Assembly (NCBI RefSeq): GCF_014926585.1 | Contig: NZ_CP045422.1 | Coordinates: forward strand, 682,001-746,000 | Reading direction: 5' to 3' | Source: Devosia beringensis | GTDB taxonomy: Bacteria; Pseudomonadota; Alphaproteobacteria; Rhizobiales; Devosiaceae | DNA length: 64,000 nt | Shown: in pieces, positions 53,348 to 61,558 of the stretch | How the letters are laid out: the number at the start of each line of letters is the position of its first letter | How positions within the stretch are numbered: position 1 is the stretch's first letter | The notes under the pieces: model-generated | The model's database searches: none | What the model was told of the DNA's origin: nothing | What the model saw: only the letters and a program-made list of their open reading frames with translations | Made by a program: the position numbers and the translations under genes

Positions 53348-54031
53348 TCACACATGCACCTCGTCGCCGCCCCGGTCCTTGCCCTTGAGGCAGGCGATGG
53401 CCAGACCCAGGTAAAAGCCCGCAACAAGCGTGAGCACCATCCAGCCGGGCACGGGGCCGACCGCCGCATGGCCGACAAGCGTGGCCACGGGGCGCGCGGC
53501 GTCCAGAGAGGCGCCGGCCTGCAGGTCGGGTGAGGCGATCTTGACGATCCAGGCGCAGAGCAGGATGGCGAACATCCACACATAGTTGCGGCGCAGACGA
53601 CGCCTGAGGGCCAGGGCCAGGGTGATCCGGAACTTGGGGTGGCGCAGGTCCTGCGCCAGCATCTTGAGCCAGGGTTCGGGCCCACCCTGCGGGTCCGCCT
53701 CGAAGAACTGGCCGAAATAGTGCCGCTCGAACTGCCGGATCCGCATCCGGTAAACGTCGCAATACCGATAGCGCCGCGCTTCGACAAACAGCATCAGCAG
53801 GATGATGACCATGGCGAAGAGGGTCAGGCCATGATGCGCATTGGCATTGGAGAGCGACACGGAAAGCAGCGCCGCCACGACGGTGATGGCCCAGTTGCTG
53901 GTCAGGTCGAGCCGGGAGCGCCACGCATTCATCCGGGTCATTTCGGCCCGGTAATAGTGGATCATCAGGTTGGTCGCCTCGACCGAGTTGGTCGGCAGCG
54001 TGGGAGTCACGATGGGGAGTGTGTCAGGCAT
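53348..54031 (-). CDS. DUF2270 membrane protein
   Basis: A 227-residue membrane protein of the DUF2270 family. The diagnostic start is NLMIHYYRAEMTRMNAWRSRLDLTSNWAI (residues 22-50), then two hydrophobic segments (about 50-82), a soluble middle with YCDVYRMRIRQFERHYFGQFF, and two more segments (about 150-170 and 195-215). Function unknown. Its stop directly abuts the smc stop (convergent). Confidence 0.85.
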   Translation of the reverse strand: MPDTLPIVTPTLPTNSVEATNLMIHYYRAEMTRMNAWRSRLDLTSNWAITVVAALLSVSLSNANAHHGLTLFAMVIILLMLFVEARRYRYCDVYRMRIRQFERHYFGQFFEADPQGGPEPWLKMLAQDLRHPKFRITLALALRRRLRRNYVWMFAILLCAWIVKIASPDLQAGASLDAARPVATLVGHAAVGPVPGWMVLTLVAGFYLGLAIACLKGKDRGGDEVHV

Positions 54032-54126
54032 TGCCGGTCCAATCAGTGGCGAAAAGCCCTGATCAACGTCGGGAATGGTGTTGGGTTCACCCGATCAGAG
54101 GCTGACGGTGCGTCTGCCGGCAGTCA

Positions 54127-54270
54127 TCAAGATTTCCGACCGGCAAACATCTTGAACAGGACCATGATCAAGGCGATCACCAGCAGAAGGTGGATCAGCG
54201 CACCCGCCACCTTGAAAGCCAGCCCTACAGCCCAGAGGATGAGCAGGATGATCGCAAGTGTCCAAAGCAT
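54127..54270 (-). CDS. Lmo0937-type (DUF5670) 47-residue membrane protein
   Basis: A very short gene encoding 47 residues, almost entirely hydrophobic: two helices (LAIILLILWAVGLAF and LIHLLLVIALIMVLFKMF) joined by KVAGA, with a charged end GRKS. This layout is that of the Lmo0937/DUF5670 family, small membrane proteins often stress-induced. The ATG at 54270 and TGA at 54127 give an intact frame. It lies upstream of DUF2270 in the same direction, 95 bases away. Confidence 0.8.
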   Translation of the reverse strand: MLWTLAIILLILWAVGLAFKVAGALIHLLLVIALIMVLFKMFAGRKS

Positions 54271-54592
54271 GGGTAGTCTCCGTCCTGTTGCTCATCGGAT
54301 GCATTGCTAATGTCTAACAGAGCAGGATGTTCCGAAAAATGCCAATGGGATTGAGGCGAGGCTAGCAGCCGAGGGGGAATGGGCTGGTTTCGACCCCATT
54401 TTGGACATTGACGACCGAAGTGCAGACGCCTGAAAACTGCCAATCCCAAGAGGCATCAGTTCTGTCCGATATGACATGGGCAGCCGTCTGCCTTTCCAAG
54501 GGCTAGTGCAGTGCCCTATCGGGCAACGAGAACGGCTTTAATGTCGGGCCAGCGGAGCGTCGTCGTCGGTCAAAATCTAATAAAAGTAACAT
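54271..54592. other. 322-base gap at the edge of the second accessory islet
   Basis: No credible gene. It contains the promoter of the 47-residue membrane protein at its left end and dispersed motif copy D (54391-54409). GC falls toward the right, where the AT-richer islet begins. Confidence 0.5.
54391..54409 (+). repeat. Dispersed motif copy D (degenerate)
   Basis: CGACCCCATTTTGGACATT, matching CGACCCCATTTCGGCCGTT at 16 of 19 positions. It is in the same orientation as copy C and lies 769 bases from it, on the other side of the DUF596-like gene. Confidence 0.6.
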
Positions 54593-55018
54593 CTACGAAG
54601 CAATCCAATTGCCATTCTTATCTTTCCACACCATCGGGGCAATCTCATAGAAGTATAAATTTAGCTCTTCGTCATCAAAGTGACGGGCGGAATTGGGCCA
54701 ATGTTTCCGCAAATACGCCAAAATATCTTCGCTTGAAGCGATACAATGTGTCTCGATTTGTTTTGCTTGCCTTGTTGGCGGATCACGGTGCGCTACAAAG
54801 TATACATCCAATTCAGGATTGATAAACCGAATTATTCCATCGTCGATCAACCGCCCGACCAGGTATAAGAAAGCTTCCTTTAACTGGACAAAATCGTCGA
54901 CACCGTCGTACCTGCGCCATAGACAATTTGACCAGAGACCGAAGCAATCTGCAGCAACAGCATCATATGCGGAATCTACCGATTTTCTTGTCTTCTCGCT
55001 CAGCCTATTACTGCTCAA
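54593..55018 (-). CDS. Orphan protein resembling DUF596
   Basis: A 141-residue soluble protein, markedly AT-richer than neighbours (codons for Ile, Phe, Tyr, Asn are common). The pattern FVQLKEAFLYLVGRLIDDGIIRF, followed by ILAYLRKHWPNSARHFDDEELNLYFYEIAPMVWKDKNGNW, resembles DUF596 proteins, several of which are immunity proteins for polymorphic toxins. No toxin gene is adjacent. Motif copies C and D flank it. It is probably horizontally acquired. Confidence 0.6.
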   Translation of the reverse strand: MSSNRLSEKTRKSVDSAYDAVAADCFGLWSNCLWRRYDGVDDFVQLKEAFLYLVGRLIDDGIIRFINPELDVYFVAHRDPPTRQAKQIETHCIASSEDILAYLRKHWPNSARHFDDEELNLYFYEIAPMVWKDKNGNWIAS

Positions 55019-55159
55019 GTTGAAGCCTCCGGCAAACCAGCGCAGTTAAATATCCGTTGCGACCGGTTTATTCTTAATCACAATTGAATGGCTTCTTTCG
55101 TCACCGCTAACATCAACAGCCGCCAGTCCGCAAGCCACCCCGAACAAGCTGGTCTGATG

Positions 55160-55179
55160 CCGACCCCATTTCGGCCGTT
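55160..55179 (+). repeat. Dispersed motif copy C
   Basis: CCGACCCCATTTCGGCCGTT, identical to copy B. It lies in the 200-base gap between the DUF596-like and small membrane protein genes, about 40 bases after a CCGCCAGTCCGC stretch that recurs in related form near 55620. Confidence 0.8.
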
Positions 55180-55220
55180 TGCGGTCAGACCGAAAGGCAC
55201 CTAAAGCAGCCGCTCGTCCG

Positions 55221-55514
55221 CTAAGTCCGATTGCGACGCGGTCGCCGCATGATCATCGACGCTTTAATGCCAGCAACGAGAACAAAAAACAGGGTAGCCA
55301 CCGCGACGATCCCGGTGATTGGTCCAATTCCAATATCGTGTCCAGACGGGCACGCGTCGGCGCAATTCAGAGTTGACCAAAAGTCAATCCAGAGCCCCAT
55401 GAGGCATACGGTGCCGGGCAAGAGCACTAATAAAAACAGGGGCCAGTTCCGAGCCGACAGCAGAAAGCCTGATCCTACAACGACGGCAGATGCCAAAAAA
55501 TAGATGTTTTCCAC
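55221..55514 (-). CDS. Small orphan membrane protein
   Basis: From the GTG at 55514 it encodes 97 residues (116 if an upstream start is used). It has three hydrophobic segments, about residues 2-15, 23-42 and 62-82, with a loop LNCADACPSGHDIGIGP that carries two Cys. No family is recognised. Its composition is AT-richer than the chromosome. It lies between DUF596-like and DUF2161 genes in the accessory islet, with no obvious partner. Confidence 0.5.
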   Translation of the reverse strand: MENIYFLASAVVVGSGFLLSARNWPLFLLVLLPGTVCLMGLWIDFWSTLNCADACPSGHDIGIGPITGIVAVATLFFVLVAGIKASMIMRRPRRNRT

Positions 55515-55715
55515 TTGGCCACCACTCTGGCATTGACGGGCAAAGCTTAGCTGAGAAGAGCCCGACCTCACAGCGGGATGTTACGGGGGCGGCAGCTTAC
55601 GCTGGTGTGTGAGCCAACAGCGCCAGTCCGCTTTCCACCCCATCGTTTCCATACAGCGTGGCCTCACGGACTCAGTTACATCCAAGGCGTGAGCAACTCG
55701 ATCTGAAGTGACCAT

Positions 55716-56366
55716 GTGGCCGAAACTGACCTTTACCTTCCCCTGAAGGCCTTTCTGGAAAACGCTGGGTATGCCGTCAAAGGCGAGATCATCGATTGTG
55801 ACCTGGTTGGCGTAAAAGACGGCGACCTGCCGGTGGTCATCGTCTGCGAAATGAAGCTGAGCTTCAATCTCGAACTGGTCATGCAGGGCGTCAAGCGGGC
55901 CGCGTTTTGCGATGAGGTATGGCTGGCGGCCCGAGCCTCCAAGACCGCGCGGGGGCGAGAGCATGATGCGCGTTTCCGCAATCTGTGTCGGCGGCTTGGC
56001 TTCGGGGTGATGGCCGTTTCGGACGCCGGCGATGTGTCTGTCATCGTCACTCCCTTTGCAGCCATGCCGCGCCGTGACGCCAAAAAACGGTCTCGCCTGC
56101 TCGACGAGCACAGACGCAGGGTGGGCGATCCGCAGAAGGGTGGCGGGCGTGGCAAGCCCGTGATGACCGCCTATCGACAGGATTGCATTTTGTGCGCCAC
56201 CGCCTTGCTGAGCGGGCCACAGAGTCCAAAACAGCTCAAGGCACTGGTCGCCAGAGCGCCGGCAATATTGAGCCGCAATGTCTATGGTTGGTTCGTGCGG
56301 GAAAGCAGAGGCATCTACGGCTTGACCGAGTTGGGGAGAGCCGCCGTGTCGTCGCCACAGGACTGA
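55716..56366 (+). CDS. DUF2161 putative PD-(D/E)XK nuclease-like protein
   Basis: A 216-residue protein of the DUF2161 family, annotated as a putative PD-(D/E)XK phosphodiesterase. The expected site is visible: a catalytic D in IIDCDLVGVKDGDLPVVIVCEMKLSFN where D, then E-x-K (CEMK), form the nuclease-like core at about residues 27-48. The C-terminal RNVYGWFVRESRGIYGLTELG looks like a winged-helix end. The start is GTG at 55716. Function unknown; a restriction or repair role is possible. Confidence 0.82.
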   Translation: MAETDLYLPLKAFLENAGYAVKGEIIDCDLVGVKDGDLPVVIVCEMKLSFNLELVMQGVKRAAFCDEVWLAARASKTARGREHDARFRNLCRRLGFGVMAVSDAGDVSVIVTPFAAMPRRDAKKRSRLLDEHRRRVGDPQKGGGRGKPVMTAYRQDCILCATALLSGPQSPKQLKALVARAPAILSRNVYGWFVRESRGIYGLTELGRAAVSSPQD

Positions 56367-56926
56367 TAGGGTCAGCATCCGTCCGGGTGCGGCCCGGAAG
56401 CGCCACTTCGATCCTGCCTGATTTATCCCCGCCGCCAAAACCGCGCGCATAATCGCCCCATCACCCCACGCGGCGGCCTGCAGGCGAACAGTGGTGGGGT
56501 GGGCCGGGTGGAGGTTTTGCCTCTTCCACAGGTTCCGAGACGGCCGTGCGAGGACGAGCGATCCCGTGCCGCCGAACAGTTCCAAAAACCGGCACCCCGA
56601 GGCGGTTATCGTCTCACTTCTAAAACTACTCAGAGGCGAAAGCCGTCTCGGGGTCCGTCCATCACTTTCAGCACCCGGTTGGCGCCGTGTGGCGCTTCGG
56701 CATGCCCGGATGATGGCGAGAATCCCCCTGCCCCCGCCCTGACTCCACCATGATGGCGGGTGGACAGCATGCCGCACCCCGGCGACACCGCGTTTTATGA
56801 CGCTATAACAATGGGTTACGGTGGGTAAGGTTATCTTGACACTCTCGGACCCCACTACTATGTTGCGCGCGACTAAAAAGGGCGTCCCGAAAAGAACGGG
56901 GCAAAGGCCGACCGAGGAGCGAGCGG
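56367..56926. other. 560-base gap with candidate structured RNA before atpI
   Basis: No credible gene on either strand. It contains CCGAGACGGC (56535-56544), which can pair over 10 bases with GCCGTCTCGG (56642-56651), and ACCCCGAG (56594-56601), which can instead pair over 8 bases with CTCGGGGT (56647-56654). GTGCCG (56566-56571) pairs with CGGCAC (56590-56595). The right end should hold the promoter of the atp operon. I see no match to 6S RNA, RNase P RNA or SRP RNA. Confidence 0.4.
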
Positions 56927-57316
56927 ATGGCAAAACCGCAAGATACCAAAGGTCGGTCCGACAACGCCCAGGGGGTGACGCACGATCTCGCATCGCGCAT
57001 CGCCTCTGCCAAGCGGGACCGCGATATCGAGGACAACAGAGCCTCGAGAGAAGCTTCCCCGGAGATGAGTGGTATGGCGCGCGGCATGCGCATCGGTACC
57101 GAGTTCATCGCCGCGATCCTGGTGGGTGCCGTTATCGGCTACCTCATCGACCTTGGCCTGGGGACCAGCCCCTGGGGCTTGCTCATCATGCTACTGGTGG
57201 GCTTTGCTGCTGGAATACTCAATGTCACCCGCGTGGTGGCGCAAATGAATGCCGCTTCGCCTCCCCCGCCGGGGTCCGATCTCGGGCCAGACGTGGAAGA
57301 CGAGACAGACAAATGA
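56927..57316 (+). CDS. atpI: ATP synthase assembly protein AtpI
   Basis: A 129-residue accessory protein that aids assembly of the c-ring or ion supply. It has a long charged N-terminus and two membrane helices (about 57-75 and 81-100), with the signature GYLIDLGLGTSPWGLLIMLLVGFAAGILN. The start is the ATG at 56927 with GAGGAGCGAGCGG before it. It opens the atpI-atpB-atpE-atpF'-atpF operon, 21 bases before atpB. Confidence 0.9.
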   Translation: MAKPQDTKGRSDNAQGVTHDLASRIASAKRDRDIEDNRASREASPEMSGMARGMRIGTEFIAAILVGAVIGYLIDLGLGTSPWGLLIMLLVGFAAGILNVTRVVAQMNAASPPPPGSDLGPDVEDETDK

Positions 57317-57337
57317 TGACGCTTAGAGGGCTCTATC

Positions 57338-58114
57338 TTGGCCGGTACTGATCCGATCCACCAATTCGTCATCCAGGACATGTTCCCGCTGTTCACCCTG
57401 GGCGGTGACGGCACCGAAGGCAGCGGGATGAGCTTTGCCTTCACCAATTCGTCCCTGTTCATGGTCGCCACGGTGGCCATTATCGGGCTCTACCTGATCC
57501 TGTCGACGGGATCGAAGAGCGTGATCCCGGGCCGGGCGCAACTGCTGAGCGAACTGGTCTATGGCTTTGTCGCCAATATGGTGCGAAGTGCCGCCGGCAC
57601 GGCCGGCATGACCTTCTTCCCGCTGGTGTTCAGCCTGTTCACCTTCATCTTCGTGGCCAATATGCTGGGCATGGTGCCGTATTTCTTCACCGTCACCAGC
57701 CACATCATCGTTACCTTCGCGCTGTCGATGCTGGTCTTCCTGACCGTTGTGATCTACGGCTTTGCCAAGAACGGCCCGAAATTCCTCAAGCTGTTCGTGC
57801 CCGCCGGCGTGCCCGGCTATATCCTTCCCATCGTGGCGCCTATCGAGTTCATCTCGTTCATGAGCCGCCCGATCTCGCTTTCCGTGCGTCTGTTCGGCAA
57901 TATCCTGGCCGGTCACATCACGCTCAAAGTCTTCACCGGCTTCATCGTCACCATGGGCAGTCTGGGTTTCCTGGGCATCCTTGGTTCGGCGCTGCCGCTG
58001 ATCATGGCCGTCGCGCTGACCGGTCTCGAATTTCTCGTCGGTGCGGTTCAGGCCTATGTCTTCGCGGTCCTGACCTGCATGTATCTCAACGACGCGATCC
58101 ACCCATCTCACTAA
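57338..58114 (+). CDS. atpB: ATP synthase F0 subunit a
   Basis: Membrane subunit that forms the proton half-channels facing the c-ring. The 258-residue protein has about five or six helices. The essential arginine lies in [15 protein letters not shown] (about residue 186). The N-terminus [12 protein letters not shown] is the alphaproteobacterial form, so the TTG at 57338 is the true start; the next ATG (57379) would lose it. It is followed by atpE after 66 bases. Confidence 0.96.
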   Translation: MAGTDPIHQFVIQDMFPLFTLGGDGTEGSGMSFAFTNSSLFMVATVAIIGLYLILSTGSKSVIPGRAQLLSELVYGFVANMVRSAAGTAGMTFFPLVFSLFTFIFVANMLGMVPYFFTVTSHIIVTFALSMLVFLTVVIYGFAKNGPKFLKLFVPAGVPGYILPIVAPIEFISFMSRPISLSVRLFGNILAGHITLKVFTGFIVTMGSLGFLGILGSALPLIMAVALTGLEFLVGAVQAYVFAVLTCMYLNDAIHPSH

Positions 58115-58180
58115 CTACCAGTCACGGCGGGCTGTTCCGCCAGAACCCCCGCTTAAAAGTCGCTTGAAAGGACTAATATT

Positions 58181-58408
58181 ATGGAAGCTGAAGCCGCAAA
58201 GTACATCGGTGCCGGTATTGCTTGTTTCGGTATGGCTGGTGCCGCCATTGGCGTGGCCAACATTTTCGGCAACTTCCTGTCGGGCGCCCTGCGCAACCCG
58301 TCGGCAGCACCGAGCCAGTTCTCGAACCTGATCTTCGGCTTCGCCGTGACCGAAGCCCTGGGCATCTTCTCGTTCCTGGTCGCCCTGATCCTGCTGTTTG
58401 TGGTCTAA
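58181..58408 (+). CDS. atpE: ATP synthase F0 subunit c
   Basis: The 75-residue c-ring hairpin. The two helices (about 8-33 and 48-73) are joined by the polar loop RNPSAAP. The proton-carrying carboxylate is Glu58 ([11 protein letters not shown]). I see no sodium-type ligands, so proton coupling is likely. The ribosome binding site is GAAAGG upstream of the ATG at 58181. It lies between atpB and atpF'. Confidence 0.98.
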   Translation: MEAEAAKYIGAGIACFGMAGAAIGVANIFGNFLSGALRNPSAAPSQFSNLIFGFAVTEALGIFSFLVALILLFVV

Positions 58409-58510
58409 GACCCAACGCAGCGACCCAATCTTCCGCAGCCGGGCTCGGTCCGGCTGCGTGCTCTTTTCCGGCCTCGCGCCGGCTGACCGGATTTAACGGG
58501 ACCTGACCTG

Positions 58511-59137
58511 ATGGCAACGCAAGCCTACGCCCAAGAAGCGGTTGTACCGGCCGAAGAACCCGTCGCGGCGCCTGCCGTTGACGCAATTCACGCCGATCCC
58601 ACTGCCGATACCCATGCCACGACCGAAGCCCATGGCGGCGAGCATGATACTGGCGTGTTCCCGCCGTTCGACCCCGCAACATTTCCATCGCAGCTGCTGT
58701 GGCTCGCCATTACCTTTGGCGCCCTGTACCTGGTGATGAGCCGGATTGCCCTGCCCCGCATTGGCGGCATCCTGGAAAACCGCAAATCCATCATCGATGC
58801 CGATCTGGCCGCTGCCGACGCCTCGCGTCAGAAGACCGATGCCGCCATCGCTGCCTATGAAGCCGCGCTGGCAGCCGCCAAGGCCAAGGCCCAGGGCATT
58901 GCCAATGAGAGCCGCGAGGCCATCCAGGCCGATCTGGCTGCCAAGCGCAGCGCCGTCGAGGCCGACCTGACCGCCAAGGTCAGCGCCGCCGAGGCCCGCA
59001 TCATGACGACCAAGACCGAAGCGTTGACCCATGTCGACGAGATCGCCACCGAAACCGCCCAGACTGTCGTGAGCCAGCTGGTCGGCGACGTGTCGGCCGA
59101 CAGCGTGCGCGCTGCGGTCGCCAAGGCCAAGGAGTAA
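58511..59137 (+). CDS. ATP synthase F0 subunit b'
   Basis: One of the two stalk subunits of alphaproteobacterial ATP synthases, 208 residues. A roughly 70-residue Ala/Glu/His-rich N-terminus precedes the membrane helix (about residues 62-80, LLWLAITFGALYLVMSRIAL) and a long helix rich in Ala, Lys and Asp. It pairs with the b subunit six bases downstream. The start is the ATG at 58511 following CGGGACCTGACCTG. Confidence 0.93.
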   Translation: MATQAYAQEAVVPAEEPVAAPAVDAIHADPTADTHATTEAHGGEHDTGVFPPFDPATFPSQLLWLAITFGALYLVMSRIALPRIGGILENRKSIIDADLAAADASRQKTDAAIAAYEAALAAAKAKAQGIANESREAIQADLAAKRSAVEADLTAKVSAAEARIMTTKTEALTHVDEIATETAQTVVSQLVGDVSADSVRAAVAKAKE

Positions 59138-59143
59138 GCGAGC

Positions 59144-59626
59144 ATGGAATTCGACAACACTTTCTATGCCGCCGTAGCCCTGGTCATCTTCCTCGGCCTG
59201 GCGATGTATTTCGGCATCCACACGATCATCGCCAAGATGCTCGATGCGCAGATCAAGAAGATCGCCGACGACCTGGCCGAAGCCAAGAAGCTGCGCGAAG
59301 AAGCCGCCGCCCTGCTGGTCGAATATGAGCAGAAGCGCGTTGCCGCCGAGAGCGAAGCCGAGGGCATCATCGCTGCCGCCAAGGAAGAGGCCACCCGCCT
59401 CACCGCCGAGGCGCAGACCTCGCTGGCCGAGCTGATCACTCGCCGCACCAAGTCGGTGGAAGACAAGATCGCCCAGGCCGAATCGCAGGCCGTCGCCGAA
59501 GTGCGCGCCCGCTCGGCCGATATCGCCATCGAAGCGGCACGGCTGGTGCTGACCGACGAAATGAACCGCAAGGGCGGCCAAGTCGTCGACAAGGCCATCG
59601 CCGATGTGGGCAACCGCCTGAACTAG
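59144..59626 (+). CDS. atpF: ATP synthase F0 subunit b
   Basis: A 160-residue stalk subunit with one N-terminal helix (about 4-25, FYAAVALVIFLGLAMYFGIHTII) and a long coiled-coil helix containing KKIADDLAEAKKLREEAAALLVEYEQK, split across residues 38-65. It dimerises with b' (six bases upstream) to join F1 to subunit a. It is the last gene of the F0 operon, closed by the terminator at 59651. Confidence 0.95.
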   Translation: MEFDNTFYAAVALVIFLGLAMYFGIHTIIAKMLDAQIKKIADDLAEAKKLREEAAALLVEYEQKRVAAESEAEGIIAAAKEEATRLTAEAQTSLAELITRRTKSVEDKIAQAESQAVAEVRARSADIAIEAARLVLTDEMNRKGGQVVDKAIADVGNRLN

Positions 59627-59650
59627 GCGTCGCGCCGATTTAAGATTTGA

Positions 59651-59676
59651 GGGCGGGCATTTATGCCCGCCCTTTT
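59651..59676 (+). terminator. Intrinsic terminator of the atp operon
   Basis: GGGCGGGCAT (59651-59660) pairs perfectly with ATGCCCGCCC (59663-59672) and is followed by TTTT. It lies 25 bases after the atpF stop and isolates the operon from the riboswitch. Confidence 0.92.
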
Positions 59677-59764
59677 CGTTTGGGTTAAGCTCGTCCAGCA
59701 CAAATCAATGTGGCCATGCACGCGGCGCAATTGACGCCCCCCGCTTTCTCCACCATGGTGCCGC

Positions 59765-59945
59765 CACTGCGGGAGAGACTGGTTTTTCTCCAGCGCCGAA
59801 GGAGCAACCGCCCCGGAAACTCTCAGGCAAAAGGACCGCAGCAGGCTACAACTCTGGAAAGCGGACCGCCCGATGGGCTGGGTCCCACCGAAGGAGCAAC
59901 CGGCGCTCAGCCGGGAAATCTCTCAGGTGATCAGGACAGAGGGGG
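59765..59945 (+). promoter_or_regulatory. Tandem glycine riboswitch
   Basis: Two consecutive glycine aptamers. The first (about 59769-59840) has GCGGGAGAG, CGCCGAAGGAGCAA, CTCTCAGGCAAAAGGACCGC; the second (about 59851-59942) has CACCGAAGGAGCAA and ATCTCTCAGGTGATCAGGACAGA. The repeated GAAGGAGCAA and CTCAGG elements are the glycine-riboswitch core. It lies directly upstream of gcvT and presumably turns the cleavage operon on when glycine is high. Confidence 0.93.
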
Positions 59946-60006
59946 CACGGGATTCGCCGCAAGGTGAGTATAGTCGTGTCACCGTGTTCATTTCCGGGAA
60001 GTGTTG

Positions 60007-61173
60007 ATGGCCCAGAGCCCCGCCGAAACTCTCAAGACAACGCCGCTGATCGCGCGCCATATCGCTGCCGGCGGCCGCATGGTCCCTTTTGGCGGCTACA
60101 ATCTGCCAGTCCAGTACCCCAGCGGCATCATGGCCGAGCACAAGTGGACGCGCGAGCATGCGGGCCTCTTCGATGTCAGCCATATGGGCCCGAGCTTTCT
60201 CGTGCTCAACAATCCGAGCGGCGATGCCGAAGCTGACCATGCCGCCGTCGCGGCGCTCATCGAGCCGCTGATCTGCGGCGACATTGCCGGCCTCAAGCCC
60301 GGCCAGATCCGCTACACCATGCTGCTCAACGAGACGGGCGGCGTCATCGACGACCTTATGGTGGCGCGCTCGCCCAAAATGCCCGGCTCGCTCTATGTCG
60401 TGGTCAATGCCGGCACCAAGGACAATGACTTCGCGCTGATTGCTGCCGCGGCCGGCGACACGGCCAAGCTGACCCGCGCCGATAATGGCGCGCTGCTGGC
60501 ACTGCAGGGCCCTGAAGCCGTCCTGGCCATCGCCGCTTTGGCGCCGGGTGCTGCAGAACTTGGCTTCATGAACTATGCCCCCTTTGAGTGGCAGGGCACG
60601 ACCCTGGTCATCGGCCGCTGTGGCTATACCGGCGAGGATGGCTTTGAAATCCTCTGCGACGCCAACATGGCCGAAGCGGTCTGGGATGCGCTGGTCGCCG
60701 ACGAGCGCGTCAGGCCGATCGGTCTGGGCGCCCGCGACAGCCTGCGCCTCGAGGCCGGCCTGCCGCTTTACGGCCATGACCTCAACGAAACCGTTTCACC
60801 CGTCGAAGCCGATCTGGGCTTTGCCCTCTCCAAGCGCCGCCGCGAGGCTGCCGATTTCCCCGGCGCCGCCCGGATCCTGGCCGAACGCGATGGCGCACCC
60901 AGCCGGATACGCGTCGGGCTGATCGTCGAGGGCGCTCCGGCCCGCGAGGGTGCCGAGATCCTCGATGCATCCGGCGCGGCCGTTGGCGTGGTCACCAGCG
61001 GTGGCTTTGCGCCCACGCTGGGCAGGGCAATAGCCCTGGGTTTCGTGCCGCCAGCGCATGCCGCCGTCGGCAGCAGCCTGCAGGTGAGCGTGCGCGGCCG
61101 GGCCCAGACCGCCGCAGTCGTCGAGACGCCTTTCGTGCCCCACACCTATTTCCGCAAGCCCAAAGCCAGTTGA
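60007..61173 (+). CDS. gcvT: Glycine cleavage system T protein (aminomethyltransferase)
   Basis: Transfers the methylene group from the aminomethyl-H protein to tetrahydrofolate, releasing ammonia. The 388-residue protein shows GGRMVPFGGYNLPVQYPSGI, GLFDVSHMGPSFL, FIGRCGYTGEDGFE-type (VIGRCGYTGEDGFEIL) and GARDSLRLEAGLPLYGHDL, all family landmarks. I choose the ATG at 60007; GTG at 60001 and TTG at 60004 are also in frame. It is the first gene under the glycine riboswitch. Confidence 0.97.
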   Translation: MAQSPAETLKTTPLIARHIAAGGRMVPFGGYNLPVQYPSGIMAEHKWTREHAGLFDVSHMGPSFLVLNNPSGDAEADHAAVAALIEPLICGDIAGLKPGQIRYTMLLNETGGVIDDLMVARSPKMPGSLYVVVNAGTKDNDFALIAAAAGDTAKLTRADNGALLALQGPEAVLAIAALAPGAAELGFMNYAPFEWQGTTLVIGRCGYTGEDGFEILCDANMAEAVWDALVADERVRPIGLGARDSLRLEAGLPLYGHDLNETVSPVEADLGFALSKRRREAADFPGAARILAERDGAPSRIRVGLIVEGAPAREGAEILDASGAAVGVVTSGGFAPTLGRAIALGFVPPAHAAVGSSLQVSVRGRAQTAAVVETPFVPHTYFRKPKAS

Positions 61174-61183
61174 GAGATCAGCC

Positions 61184-61549
61184 ATGACCACCAAGTTCAC
61201 CCCTGACCACGAATATATCCGCGTCGAGGGATCGACCGGCATTGTCGGCATCACCCCCTATGCCCAGGAAGCCCTGGGCGACATCGTCTTTGTCGAGCTG
61301 CCAGCCGTCGGCAAGGTGCTCAAGAAGGGCGACGAGGCCGCCGTCGTTGAATCGGTCAAGGCCGCTTCGGAAATCTACGCGCCGGTGTCCGGTACGGTCA
61401 CCGAGGTCAACGAGACCCTCAGCGGCGAACCCGGCCTGATCAATGCCGATCCCGAGGCCAAGGGCTGGATCTACAAGATCGCCATCGCCGATGCCGGCGA
61501 GCTCGACGGTCTGCTCGATTCCGACGCCTATGCCGAACTGACCCTTTAA
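61184..61549 (+). CDS. gcvH: Glycine cleavage system H protein
   Basis: Lipoyl carrier shuttling the aminomethyl intermediate between P, T and L proteins. The 121-residue protein has the lipoyl lysine in AAVVESVKAASEIYAPVSG (about residue 62), preceded by KFTPDHEYIRVEG and GDIVFVELPAVG. It follows gcvT by ten bases and precedes gcvPA by nine, so all are in one operon. Confidence 0.98.
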   Translation: MTTKFTPDHEYIRVEGSTGIVGITPYAQEALGDIVFVELPAVGKVLKKGDEAAVVESVKAASEIYAPVSGTVTEVNETLSGEPGLINADPEAKGWIYKIAIADAGELDGLLDSDAYAELTL

Positions 61550-61558
61550 GAGTACCCC

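Noticed and set aside
56367-56926. 6S RNA, RNase P RNA or SRP RNA in the gap before atpI
   Set aside because: I could not find their conserved core sequences on either strand, so I report only a structured-RNA candidate.
55581-56993. 470-codon minus-strand frame over the gap and DUF2161 gene
   Set aside because: It is antisense to the DUF2161 gene and extends by chance through the gap; no domain is recognisable.
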